Below are positions 9,341 to 19,345 of a stretch of 64,000 nt of DNA, in pieces. This DNA is from Pseudoflavonifractor capillosus (GTDB taxonomy: Bacteria > Bacillota > Clostridia > Oscillospirales > Oscillospiraceae). Within the stretch, counting starts at the first letter, position 1. Each line of letters starts with the position of its first letter. Under the pieces are notes generated by a model. The model searched no databases, was not told where the DNA came from, and saw only the letters and a list, made by a program, of their open reading frames with translations. The stretch lies in the NCBI RefSeq assembly GCF_016899775.1, contig NZ_JACJJE010000003.1, forward strand, positions 54,859 through 118,858, written 5' to 3'. A program made the position numbers and the translations under genes.

Positions 9341-9393
9341 AAAATTATACGATATAAATGATTAAATCACAACGATTTATCAAAGTATAATTT
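9341..9393. promoter_or_regulatory. Dyad-symmetric divergent promoter/operator between SLOG and XRE genes
   Basis: The arms AAATTATAC (9342-9350) and GTATAATTT (9385-9393) are exact inverse copies, with ATAAAT/ATTTAT as inner arms. Each outer arm contains a -10 box for its own direction: TATAAT at 9386-9391 for the plus-strand XRE gene, and TATAAT on the minus strand at 9344-9349 for the SLOG gene. A minus-strand TTGTGA at 9367-9372 sits 17 bases from its -10. The two -35 regions therefore overlap in the centre, a layout suited to joint repression by a dimeric regulator, most simply the XRE protein encoded at 9424. Confidence 0.65.
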
Positions 9394-9423
9394 ACGAAGA
9401 ACACAAGCAAAGGAGTGATGCAG

Positions 9424-9729
9424 GTGAAGGATATTCTCTCGGTTATAACCGCGTATCGAGAGGAGCGGGGCTGGACAGAGTATCAGCTTGCAGAACGCTC
9501 CGGTTTGCCGCAATCCACGATCTCCTCATGGTATCGCAAGAATATGGTTCCGACCATTCCATCCCTGGAGAAAATCTGCACAGCCTTTGGCATTACGCTA
9601 TCTCAACTGTTTGCCGAAGAAGATGCACCGGTTTCCTTAACTGAGGCGCAGAAAAAGCTTCTGGAACGCTGGTCAAGACTAAGTGAAGAACAGCAGGCTG
9701 TTGTATTTGCTTTGATTGATAAGATGTAA
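9424..9729 (+). CDS. XRE-family transcriptional regulator
   Basis: This 101-residue DNA-binding protein has a typical XRE helix-turn-helix at about residues 5-60 (YQLAERSGLPQSTISSWYRK) and a short C-terminal tail ending LSEEQQAVVFALIDKM, often seen in SOS/phage-like regulators of Clostridia. I chose GTG 9424 as start: AGGAG at 9411-9415 lies 8 bases upstream, whereas the ATG at 9418 is too close to it. It is transcribed away from the defence genes and ends at a strong hairpin terminator. The palindrome just upstream suggests autoregulation, an inference. Confidence 0.88.
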   Translation: MKDILSVITAYREERGWTEYQLAERSGLPQSTISSWYRKNMVPTIPSLEKICTAFGITLSQLFAEEDAPVSLTEAQKKLLERWSRLSEEQQAVVFALIDKM

Positions 9730-9778
9730 AAAATCCGTCAGAGGCGCACCCTTTAGAGTGCTGCTTCTGGCGGATTTT
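9730..9778. terminator. Hairpin terminator, probably bidirectional
   Basis: The 16-base arm at 9730-9745 pairs with 9763-9778 (AAAATCCG...CGGATTTT ends, two G-T pairs). It sits between the convergent XRE (plus) and DUF6061 (minus) genes, with A/T runs on both sides. Confidence 0.75.
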
Positions 9779-9786
9779 CTTTGCCA

Positions 9787-10032
9787 TCAATCTAACGGAG
9801 TTTTCTTTGTTACTGCTTTTAGATACAATTCAGGGTCCCCATTCACAATCAGTTCGGCATAGGACAGCGGATCATTATAGATCAGCCAGTCCAGTTCTGA
9901 CCGCTGGTACATACTGTTCGCTACCTCGTTCTCCACGGCGGTGCAGTCGATGGACAACAGGGTTCCATCTTCCATGCACAGCTCCACGCAGGCAGTGTCC
10001 GGGTTGAACTCACAGGACAAAATCTTTCTCAT
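9787..10032 (-). CDS. DUF6061-like small protein
   Basis: This 81-residue protein begins MRKILSCEFNPDTACVEL and contains DCTAVENEVANSMYQRSELDWLIYNDP split across its middle. This matches my recollection of DUF6061-type proteins carried on integrative elements of Clostridia; the function of the family is unknown. No membrane segment or catalytic motif is visible. The start at 10032 is supported by GGGAGG about 8 bases upstream. It faces the XRE gene tail to tail and shares a terminator with it. It is separated from repA by about 400 bases of repeat-bearing DNA. The family name is moderately certain; the coding call is good because of the ribosome binding site and conserved composition. Confidence 0.72.
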   Translation of the reverse strand: MRKILSCEFNPDTACVELCMEDGTLLSIDCTAVENEVANSMYQRSELDWLIYNDPLSYAELIVNGDPELYLKAVTKKTPLD

Positions 10033-10433
10033 ACTCGTTACCTCCCAATACTTGAATTTCAGTTGATTTTCCGCAGCGGCACAAGGGCCGTTTCGGTTGT
10101 TTTAGATACAGGCAAGCAATGCGTGTGGATAGCCACACACAAATCCGGCAAGCAATGCGAGTGTTAATACACACTCACATTCCCTGCCGTCTGCTTGTTG
10201 AGGGCAGCGCCCCCAAGCCCCTTCTGAACACAGAATTTCATTCTGTGGCTGCGCGTTCTCCGAACGCTTTTTGCCCCTGTACCCGGTGCCCTGTTTCGGG
10301 GCATAGGGTGTCGTGAATCGCGACATCCTCTGATACTTTTAGGGTGTCCTAAAATGGGGCATCCTCCTTGAAGATGGGGTGGCAAAATACCACCCCATCT
10401 TTTTCTTTCCGCGACCGTTGCGAGCGTCGCGCT
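10033..10433. other. Non-coding interval beside repA, with a tandem repeat and hairpins
   Basis: No convincing gene is present in these 400 bases; short open frames here lack ribosome binding sites. Besides the tandem repeat described separately, there is a GTGTCG/CGCGAC-type inverted repeat near 10308-10325. GGTGTCCTAAAATGGGGCATCC around 10345-10367 is partly self-complementary with the preceding GGGGCATAGGGTGTC. The stretch sits downstream of a replication-type ATPase and could contain an origin or transfer origin; that is inference. Confidence 0.5.
10111..10183. repeat. Two tandem 36-37 bp repeats, each with a short hairpin
   Basis: Unit 1 (10111-10146) and unit 2 (10147-10183) both begin GGCAAGCAATGCG and end in (A)CAxxTCC. 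In unit 1 GTGTGG/CCACAC forms a hairpin; in unit 2 GAGTGT/ACACTC does. The stem sequences differ while their pairing is kept, which argues that structure matters. Location next to repA and the MobC-like gene suggests a replication or transfer origin. Confidence 0.7.
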
Positions 10434-11609
10434 TTACTCGATTACTTCAAACGCAGGTGCTTCCACCACCATGTAGGTCAGCCGGATACGCCGCCCGGCG
10501 TGCTTGGTTTTGTTCTCATACTTTACCTGATGTTCTTCCAACAGGCGGCTGGCATTCACATTCAGATGCTTGGTGAGCCGATTTACCGCCATATCTGTTT
10601 GAATTGCCTGGGCCAGCTCGGTGGGACTGCCTTCCCATTCGCGGTTGTCAGCAGATACGATCTTTGCTACGGCTTCCAGTACCGGGTCTGGAGGCTGCTT
10701 CCAAAGCTCATTCTCTGCATGGTCAAGCCCCCAAACTAGGCTCTCTTGGTCTTTGCTCAGATACAACCGCTGATCCGGCTGGTCTCTGCCTACCACTTCC
10801 AAGGTGGCCCTGCTATCCGTCCGCTTTTCCTTCTGCATCAGGAGCGCACCATCCGCACAGCCCAGCAAGCCCGTGGTGCCGGAAATCATTTCAAAGCTAT
10901 CTCCCGCAGGTTGCTTTCTGGTGTGGTGGACAATCAGGACGCAAACGCCATATCGGTCAGCAAATTGCTTCAGCTTGCCGATTACCTCATAGTCGCTGGA
11001 GTAGCTGTAACTATCGCTCACTGCCTCCCGGACTTTTTGCAGGGTATCCACGATAATCAGCTTGGTATCACTGTGTTCCCGAACAAACTTTTCCAGCTGT
11101 TCATCTAGGCCACCACCGATCATTTTAGCGCTGGTAGCGAAGTGGAGGGAGCTTGTCCCCTCCACACCGAACATACGGAACATCCGGCGCTGCAGGCGGC
11201 TCTCGTCATCTTCCAGCGCCAGATAGAGAACCGTTCCCTGATGTACTTTGTAGCCCCACAGGTCTTGCCCGGTACTGACATGGTGGGCGATCTGTGCAAC
11301 CAAGAAGGACTTGCCGATTTTGGGCGCTCCGGCAAGGATGTACGCTCCTGTATAGAGCAGATTTTCAATCACCGCAGACTTGCCCTCGAACACATTGTCC
11401 ATCAGCTCGTCCAGGGTCACAGTATGCAGGTAAGCTGGGTCGCTCATGCGGCGCATCTTTCGGTAAAGTTCCTCCAAATCTCTTCTTGGGGAATTGCTTT
11501 TTTCGTCCGGGTCTGGTATAGTGGTCTTGGAATTTTGAGAGATTGACTGCCCATCATCTGCGCCAACAGATGAGCCCTGGGCGGTCATTTTCTTTTTTTC
11601 ATTGATCAT
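10434..11609 (-). CDS. RepA-like AAA/RecA-fold ATPase of an integrative element
   Basis: This 391-residue protein resembles the plasmid RSF1010 RepA / AAA_25 helicase-type ATPases. Walker A is GAPKIGKS at 94-101 and Walker B LIIVDTLQ near 184-191. An LIVHHTRK motif follows, the family's conserved histidine segment, and a C-terminal winged-helix-like part covers about 310-391. Such proteins are standard in integrative and mobilizable elements of gut Clostridia, where they are assumed to act as hexameric helicases. The start at ATG 11609 has AGGAGG 9 bases upstream and overlaps the end of the MobC-like gene by 11 bases, pointing to translational coupling. It is the last gene of the xis-int-mobC-repA unit. 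Confidence 0.88.
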   Translation of the reverse strand: MINEKKKMTAQGSSVGADDGQSISQNSKTTIPDPDEKSNSPRRDLEELYRKMRRMSDPAYLHTVTLDELMDNVFEGKSAVIENLLYTGAYILAGAPKIGKSFLVAQIAHHVSTGQDLWGYKVHQGTVLYLALEDDESRLQRRMFRMFGVEGTSSLHFATSAKMIGGGLDEQLEKFVREHSDTKLIIVDTLQKVREAVSDSYSYSSDYEVIGKLKQFADRYGVCVLIVHHTRKQPAGDSFEMISGTTGLLGCADGALLMQKEKRTDSRATLEVVGRDQPDQRLYLSKDQESLVWGLDHAENELWKQPPDPVLEAVAKIVSADNREWEGSPTELAQAIQTDMAVNRLTKHLNVNASRLLEEHQVKYENKTKHAGRRIRLTYMVVEAPAFEVIE

Positions 11610-11934
11610 AGGCGAAATCCTCCTGCATCCCGTTCATAATGGTGGCGATCATCTGGATGGTGTCCAGCAGCTCGCCGTTTACGCCCTGCCCAGCTTCGAT
11701 CCGGCGGAGTTCGTCCAGCACGGCGGCCAGCTGGTCCCGCAGGGCCTTGTAGACCCTGGGGTTGCCCTGGACCACCACATCCCGTTCCAGCAGCCGCCGG
11801 ATGATGTAGTCCTGCTTGGTCAGGCCTGTGAGCTTCACCAGGGCTTCCAGATGGAGGTCTTCCTCCGCCGACACCCGGAAAGCCACCGTCTTGTTCCTCC
11901 AGCGGTTGTGGTTATCGTAGTTCTTCTTGGACAT
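11599..11934 (-). CDS. MobC-like ribbon-helix-helix mobilization accessory protein
   Basis: This 111-residue protein, starting at MSKKNYDNH, has a segment NKTVAFRVSAEEDLHLEALVKL typical of ribbon-helix-helix DNA-binding proteins of the MobC/relaxosome accessory group. A helical tail follows, with DYIIRRLLERD and KALRDQLAAVLDELRRIE. An upstream in-frame ATG (11955) is less likely because GGGAG precedes the ATG at 11934. It lies between integrase and RepA in one transcription unit. No relaxase gene is present in the window, so it may act with a relaxase supplied elsewhere, or instead serve as a segregation or regulatory protein. Fold call good, role inferred. Confidence 0.75.
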   Translation of the reverse strand: MSKKNYDNHNRWRNKTVAFRVSAEEDLHLEALVKLTGLTKQDYIIRRLLERDVVVQGNPRVYKALRDQLAAVLDELRRIEAGQGVNGELLDTIQMIATIMNGMQEDFAYDQ

Positions 11935-11938
11935 TTTC

Positions 11939-13021
11939 TTACACTCCCTTCTCATTTTTCAGTGAATCCAGCTTATCGGCCATTTCCACCTGACGGGTGG
12001 GGAACAAATGAGCGTAGCGGTAGGTGATGTCGATGCTCTCGTGTCCTACGCGCTCCGCAATAGCCAGGGCAGTAAAGCCCATGTCGATCAACAAACTGAT
12101 GTGGCTATGTCTCAAATCGTGTATGCGAATCCTTTTCACCCCAGTTTGCTTGCAGCCACGGTCCATTTCCCGGTGAAGATAGCTTTTGCTGATGGGGAAC
12201 ATCCGGCTGTCCGGCTCCACGCCATAGAGCTGCTTAAGGTAGTCCTGAAGCTCGTCACAGAGAAACTGGGGCATCTGAATCACCCGGTTGCTCTTTGGTT
12301 TCTTGGGGGTGGTAATGACATCCTGCTTGTTGAGCCGCTGATAGGACTTATTGATGGTGAGGGTGCGCTTCTCAAAATCGAAGTCCGCCGGGGTCAAGGC
12401 CAGCAGCTCACCCTCCCGGATGCCGCACCAGTAAAGCACCTCAAAGGCGTAGAAGGACAGCGGCTTATCCATCATGGCCTCGGAAAACTTAGTGTACTCC
12501 TCCCGGGTCCAGAACAGCATTTCCTTCCGCTCCTCCGCCCCCATGTTGCCCGCCTGCCGGGCCGGGTTGAGGTTCAGGCCGTAAAACCGGGCAGCATGGT
12601 TGAAAATTGCACTAAGTTGATTGTGAACGGTTTTAAGGTAAGTTTTTGACAGGGGCTTGCCGTGACAGTCCCGCATCTCCCGGATCTCGTTCTGCCAGCG
12701 CATAATGTCCTTGGCTGTGATCTCCGAAAGCTTCCGCTTGGCAAAATAGGGCAGGATTTTCTTTTTGATAATGCTCTCCTTGGTGAGCCAGGTGTTGAGC
12801 TTCAACTTGGGCTTAATGTCCCTCTCATAGAGGGCGACGAAGCTCTCGAAGGTCATGTTCACATCGGCCTGCTTTTCCATCAGGAACTCCCGTTCCCATT
12901 CCAGCGCCTCTCGCTTGGTGGCAAAGCCCCTTTTGAGCTTCTGCTGGCGCTCACCTTTCCAGTCGGTGTAGCGGAACTGCACATACCAGGTGCCGTTGTC
13001 CTTGTTTTTAAACGCTGCCAT
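11939..13021 (-). CDS. Tyrosine-type site-specific integrase
   Basis: This 360-residue recombinase drives integration and excision of the element. The N-terminus has an AP2/Arm-binding-like domain (WYVQFRYTDWKGERQQKLKRGF, about residues 12-35), then a SAM-like core-binding domain (about 55-160). The catalytic domain shows the Arg of WCGIREGELLAL, HDLRHSH (HxxR), VGHESIDIT and the nucleophile region TYRYAHLF. All the expected active-site residues are present. Start ATG 13021 follows GGGGGAG. It lies immediately after the excisionase gene (2 bases between them) and 4 bases before the MobC-like gene. The attachment site is probably the nearby guaA 3' end. It reads as intact, so the element may still be mobile. 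Confidence 0.95.
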   Translation of the reverse strand: MAAFKNKDNGTWYVQFRYTDWKGERQQKLKRGFATKREALEWEREFLMEKQADVNMTFESFVALYERDIKPKLKLNTWLTKESIIKKKILPYFAKRKLSEITAKDIMRWQNEIREMRDCHGKPLSKTYLKTVHNQLSAIFNHAARFYGLNLNPARQAGNMGAEERKEMLFWTREEYTKFSEAMMDKPLSFYAFEVLYWCGIREGELLALTPADFDFEKRTLTINKSYQRLNKQDVITTPKKPKSNRVIQMPQFLCDELQDYLKQLYGVEPDSRMFPISKSYLHREMDRGCKQTGVKRIRIHDLRHSHISLLIDMGFTALAIAERVGHESIDITYRYAHLFPTRQVEMADKLDSLKNEKGV

Positions 13022-13023
13022 GA

Positions 13024-13227
13024 TTACTCCCCCTTTCTCGCTGTTTCGGTTCTCGTGCCATAAAACTTCTCGTGGAAGAACTTGCGGTCGATCCGGCCGG
13101 AAATCGTGATGCAGCCGGTTTTCGCCAGTTCCTCGTTCATCTGCCGGATGAGCTTATAGGCGTAGGGTACGGACACCCCCAGCTCCTCGGCCACTTCATT
13201 GACGCGCATAAAAATCTGGTTTTCCAT
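13024..13227 (-). CDS. Excisionase-like winged helix-turn-helix protein
   Basis: This 67-residue basic protein begins MENQIFMRVNEVAEELGVS, with a MerR/Xis-type helix-turn-helix (VAEELGVSVPYAYKLIRQMN) and a C-terminal wing around GRIDRKFFHEKFYG. Size, motif and position directly upstream of the integrase match excisionases of Tn916-like elements, which bias the integrase toward excision. It is the first gene of the xis-int-mobC-repA unit and is preceded by a good sigma-70 type promoter at 13394-13422 overlapped by a palindromic operator. The start has a GGAAGG-type ribosome binding site upstream. Confidence 0.85.
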   Translation of the reverse strand: MENQIFMRVNEVAEELGVSVPYAYKLIRQMNEELAKTGCITISGRIDRKFFHEKFYGTRTETARKGE

Positions 13228-13369
13228 GATAAATACCTTCCTTTCTTAGTCGTTGGTGACTGTGGACTGCAAGCGTTGTGTTTCATAAATGCCTCCTTAC
13301 TTATGTCCGCCACTTTTTCTCCGTTTCGCAACCAAAAATCTGGCGGCTCATTTGATGCGCTATATTGTC

Positions 13370-13416
13370 TAAGCTTATTCGCTCAGTATCCTCATAATAC
13401 TATACATATAAGCTTA
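13370..13416. promoter_or_regulatory. Two TAAGCTTA palindromic operators for the xis-int promoter
   Basis: Identical 8-bp palindromes TAAGCTTA occur at 13370-13377 and 13409-13416. Flanking bases extend the second into CTAAGCTTAT when read on the minus strand, matching the first. One lies inside the -35/-10 spacer of the xis promoter, the other about 17 bases past its -10. This is the expected geometry for repression by the divergently encoded XRE protein. Confidence 0.65.
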
Positions 13417-13422
13417 GTTCAA
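13394..13422 (-). promoter_or_regulatory. Promoter of xis-int-mobC-repA
   Basis: On the minus strand TTGAAC (13417-13422) and TATTAT (13394-13399) are separated by exactly 17 bases. The spacer contains a TAAGCTTA palindrome. The transcript would begin near 13386 and reach the excisionase start at 13227 after a leader of about 160 bases, in which I see no strong hairpin. Confidence 0.7.
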
Positions 13423-13466
13423 GCCTTTTAGAAGAAATATTATTAAATAAATTTGCTTAGATTATC

Positions 13467-13495
13467 TTGACAAAACTAAACAACTATGCTATGTT
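13467..13495 (+). promoter_or_regulatory. Promoter of the element's XRE regulator
   Basis: TTGACA (13467-13472) and TATGTT (13490-13495) are 17 bases apart. The predicted start of transcription near 13502 lies about 29 bases before the ATG at 13531. Confidence 0.75.
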
Positions 13496-13530
13496 GCTTA
13501 TAAGAACAACCATAGATGGGAGCTGGATGT

Positions 13531-14019
13531 ATGGCGATTGGCGAACGGATTCACTTTTTCCGTCTCCTGCGGGGGATGACACAGAAATATCTTGGTATGG
13601 CGCTGGGCTTCCCGGAGAAGTCTGCCGATGTGCGCCTAGCACAGTACGAAACAGGATCAAGAACCCCTAAGGCGGACCTGACTGCTGCCCTGGCACAGGT
13701 ACTGGATGTCTCGCCCCATGCTCTTTCCGTCCCGGATATAGACTCCTATGTGGGGCTGATGCACACCCTGTTCACCCTGGAGGACAACTACGGGCTGAAG
13801 GTCACGGAGCAGGACGGTGAGCTTGCCTTGCAGGTGGATTTCCGCAAAAACAAGGATGCTGCCCGGCTGCATGAGATGCTTTGGGCCTGGCGGGAACAGG
13901 CGGCCAAATTGGAAGCTGGTAAGATCTCTCAGGAGGACTATGACCGCTGGCGTTACCACTACCCGGAGTACGACAGCAACCAGATCCGCGCTAAGGTACT
14001 GCCAGAGGGTCTGATCTAA
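13531..14019 (+). CDS. XRE-family repressor of the integrative element
   Basis: This 162-residue regulator has an N-terminal helix-turn-helix (about residues 5-60: RIHFFRLLRGMTQKYLGMAL, then a recognition segment ending QYETGSRTPK). A C-terminal domain of about 95 residues carries conserved aromatic/charged residues (WAWREQAAKLEAGKISQEDYDRWRY) and may serve as a dimer or ligand domain. The start is ATG 13531, with GGGAG 8 bases upstream. It is transcribed divergently from xis-int; the shared intergenic region carries paired palindromes, so it probably represses excision genes and perhaps itself. Gene ends 70 bases before a strong terminator. Function inferred from family and layout. Confidence 0.85.
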   Translation: MAIGERIHFFRLLRGMTQKYLGMALGFPEKSADVRLAQYETGSRTPKADLTAALAQVLDVSPHALSVPDIDSYVGLMHTLFTLEDNYGLKVTEQDGELALQVDFRKNKDAARLHEMLWAWREQAAKLEAGKISQEDYDRWRYHYPEYDSNQIRAKVLPEGLI

Positions 14020-14096
14020 CCCTCTCACTTGTAGGCCACGGGAAAGGCCATTTGTTGCACAAAATCAGAAAATTTAGATAAATGAGAGCAAAATAA

Positions 14097-14136
14097 AAAA
14101 GGTCTAACTGATTAGCAAAAATCAGTTAGACCTTTT
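14097..14136. terminator. Perfect 16-bp hairpin terminator, bidirectional
   Basis: AAAAGGTCTAACTGAT (14097-14112) and its exact complement (14121-14136) flank an 8-base loop, with A and T runs on the two outer sides. It terminates the XRE gene. Confidence 0.9.
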
Positions 14137-14224
14137 ACTTATGAATAAAAAGATGAGGATTTTTAGGCTACTCGCAAGCCACCCGATTTTTCTTTTCAAA
14201 CTCAATAAATTGGGATTTGACGAG

Positions 14225-14331
14225 TGCTATCAATCTGCTATCAAATGGGAATTTGAAAAATCAAAAAGTCAGTATTTTCAAGGGTTTGCGGGCCCTCATA
14301 TCCACTTTTTGCTTATTCCCACTCGATGGTG
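14225..14331. other. Probable integration junction at the guaA 3' end
   Basis: The last guaA codons (14313 onward, Ile-Glu-Trp-Glu-stop on the minus strand) meet AT-rich element DNA here. Just outside are two close direct copies of TGCTATCAA (14225-14233 and 14237-14245), the kind of short repeat bound by integrase arm domains. The 3' end of guaA is a documented integration hotspot. I could not find a second copy of the guaA end in the window, so the other junction must be outside or lost. Confidence 0.5.
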
Positions 14332-15854
14332 GCGGGGGGTTTGCTCGTGATGTCGTAGCAGATCCGGTTGATGCCCTGGACCTCGTTGACGATGCGCACG
14401 CTGATGCGGTCCAGCACGTCGTAGGGGATTCTGGCCCAGTCGGCGGTCATGAAGTCGCTGGTGGTGACGGCGCGGAGGGCCAGGGTGTAGTCATAGGTGC
14501 GTCCGTCGCCCATGACGCCCACGGAACGGGTGTTGGTGAGGACAGCAAAATACTGGTTCAGGTTCTTGTCCTCGCCGGCCTTGGCGATCTCGTCCCGGAA
14601 GATGAAGTCGGCGTCCCGGAGCAGATCGGCCTTCTCTTTGGTGATCTCGCCGATGATACGGATGGCCAGGCCGGGGCCGGGGAAGGGCTGGCGGGATACC
14701 AGGTACTCGGGCAGACCCAGCTCCCGGCCCAGCTGTCGGACCTCGTCCTTGAATAGCAGGCGCAGGGGCTCGATGATCTCCTTGAAGTCCACGTAGTCGG
14801 GCAGGCCGCCCACGTTGTGGTGGCTCTTGATGACGGCGGCGTCGCCGGTACCCGACTCGATCACGTCGGGGTAGATGGTGCCCTGGGCCAGGAAGTCCAC
14901 GGTGCCGATCTTCTTGGCCTCCTCCTCAAAGACCCGGATGAACTCCTCGCCGATGATCTTCCGCTTGCGCTCGGGCTCGGAGACCCCGGCCAGCTTGCCC
15001 AGGAAGCGCTGCTCCGCGTCCACCCGGACGAAGTTGATGTCCCACTTGGCGAAGGCAGCCTCCACCTCGTCCCCCTCGTTTTTCCGCATGAGTCCGTGGT
15101 CCACAAAGACGCAGGTGAGCTGCTTGCCCACCGCCTCGGCCAGCAAGGCGGCCACCACGGAGGAGTCCACGCCGCCGGACAGAGCCAGAAGCACCTTGCC
15201 GGAGCCCACCTTCTCCCGGACCTGCTGGATGGCGGTCTTACAGTAGTCCTCCATGGTCCAGTCGCCCTTGGCGAGGCACACCTCATAGAGGAAGTTGCGG
15301 ATCATGGCGATGCCGTTCTCCGTGTGGTTGACCTCAGGGTGGTACTGCACCCCGTAGAAGCCACGGGTATCGTCGGCGATGGCCACATTGGGGCATGCGT
15401 CGGAGTGGGCGGTGAGGGCGAAGCCCTCGGGCACCTTGGCCATGTAGTCCCCGTGGCTCATCCAGGAGATGCCCTGCTGGGGCAGGCCATGGAACAGCTT
15501 GCAGGTGGTGTCATAGTAGGTCTGGGTCTTGCCGTACTCCCGGGCGGAGTCGTCCTGGGCCTCGGTGACCTGGCCCCCCAGCAGGTGGGCCATCAGCTGG
15601 CAGCCGTAGCAGATGCCCAGAATGGGCACGCCCCAGGTGAAGATCTCCGGGTCCACCTTGGGGGAGGAGTCCAGATACACGCTGTTGGGGCCGCCGGTGA
15701 AGATGATGCCGATGGGATTCATGGCCTTCAACTCAGAGAGGGGAGTGGTGTAGGGCTTGACTTCGCAGTACACGCTGCACTCCCGCACCCGGCGGGCAAT
15801 GAGCTGGTTGTACTGTCCGCCGAAGTCCAGCACGATAACAGTCTGATGAGACAT
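14313..15854 (-). CDS. guaA: GMP synthase (glutamine-hydrolysing)
   Basis: This enzyme converts XMP, glutamine and ATP to GMP in the cytoplasm, the last step of guanine nucleotide synthesis. It has 513 residues, the normal length. The N-terminal class I amidotransferase has the nucleophile Cys in GICYGCQ (about residue 82) and YHPEV further on. The ATP pyrophosphatase domain has the PP-loop LSGGVDSSV near residue 227. The C-terminal dimerization domain ends in PATIEWE. Start ATG 15854 is preceded by AAAGGGTG. Its 3' end borders the integrative element, but the reading frame is intact, as expected when an element rebuilds the end of its target gene. A minus-strand TATAAT at 15924-15929 may belong to its promoter. 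Confidence 0.98.
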   Translation of the reverse strand: MSHQTVIVLDFGGQYNQLIARRVRECSVYCEVKPYTTPLSELKAMNPIGIIFTGGPNSVYLDSSPKVDPEIFTWGVPILGICYGCQLMAHLLGGQVTEAQDDSAREYGKTQTYYDTTCKLFHGLPQQGISWMSHGDYMAKVPEGFALTAHSDACPNVAIADDTRGFYGVQYHPEVNHTENGIAMIRNFLYEVCLAKGDWTMEDYCKTAIQQVREKVGSGKVLLALSGGVDSSVVAALLAEAVGKQLTCVFVDHGLMRKNEGDEVEAAFAKWDINFVRVDAEQRFLGKLAGVSEPERKRKIIGEEFIRVFEEEAKKIGTVDFLAQGTIYPDVIESGTGDAAVIKSHHNVGGLPDYVDFKEIIEPLRLLFKDEVRQLGRELGLPEYLVSRQPFPGPGLAIRIIGEITKEKADLLRDADFIFRDEIAKAGEDKNLNQYFAVLTNTRSVGVMGDGRTYDYTLALRAVTTSDFMTADWARIPYDVLDRISVRIVNEVQGINRICYDITSKPPATIEWE

Positions 15855-15902
15855 AAAAGCACCCTTTCTAAAAAATTTTACCTGCGTTTTACTCCAGGCT
15901 TC

Positions 15903-15931
15903 TTGTTGGGTGAAACGGAAGCGATTATACT
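15903..15931 (+). promoter_or_regulatory. Promoter of the 26-codon small gene
   Basis: TTGTTG (15903-15908) and TATACT (15926-15931) are 17 bases apart, with the small gene's ribosome binding site starting 12 bases after the -10. The same bases read on the minus strand give TATAAT for guaA, so the two -10 boxes overlap. Confidence 0.6.
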
Positions 15932-15957
15932 AAAGAAAAACAAAGGAGGTGAACAAT

Positions 15958-16038
15958 ATGGAGCTTCACTGGGATGCCGCCGCCGATCTGGAGGACCTGA
16001 TCTACGAGTGCAAGGAAGTATCCGCCAGCGAGCGGTGA
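15958..16038 (+). CDS. 26-residue small protein, unrecognised
   Basis: I do not recognise this peptide. The frame encodes MELHWDAAADLEDLIYECKE plus six residues and a TGA stop at 16036-16038. The case for a real gene rests on signals around it: a near-perfect ribosome binding site AAAGGAGGTGA (15942-15952) six bases before the ATG, a 17-bp-spaced promoter just upstream, and a hairpin terminator with a T run starting 18 bases after the stop. The peptide is acidic and would form one amphipathic helix (aspartate, glutamate and leucine spaced by three or four), with a single cysteine. It is divergent from guaA and faces carB tail to tail. Its function is unknown. Confidence 0.72.
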   Translation: MELHWDAAADLEDLIYECKEVSASER

Positions 16039-16055
16039 GCATACATTTTCTGGAG

Positions 16056-16081
16056 AACCACACCGGAGGGTGTGGTTTTTT
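16056..16081 (+). terminator. Terminator of the small gene
   Basis: AACCACACC (16056-16064) and GGTGTGGTT (16069-16077) pair around a GGAG tetraloop and are followed by TTTT. Confidence 0.88.
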
Positions 16082-16138
16082 CGTATCCGGAAAAAACAGC
16101 CGGGGAGGGGAAGTATCCCCTCCCCGAAGTGTTTGGGG

Positions 16139-19344
<3,206 letters not shown>

Positions 19345-19345
<1 letters not shown>

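Noticed and set aside
10102..10326. Small frames in the repeat region beside repA
   Set aside because: They span the tandem hairpin repeats, lack ribosome binding sites and show no protein-like composition.
14313..14332. Second copy of the guaA end marking the far attachment site
   Set aside because: Only partial look-alikes were noticed (for example around 5575 inside hsdM), too short to count; the far end must be outside the window or lost.
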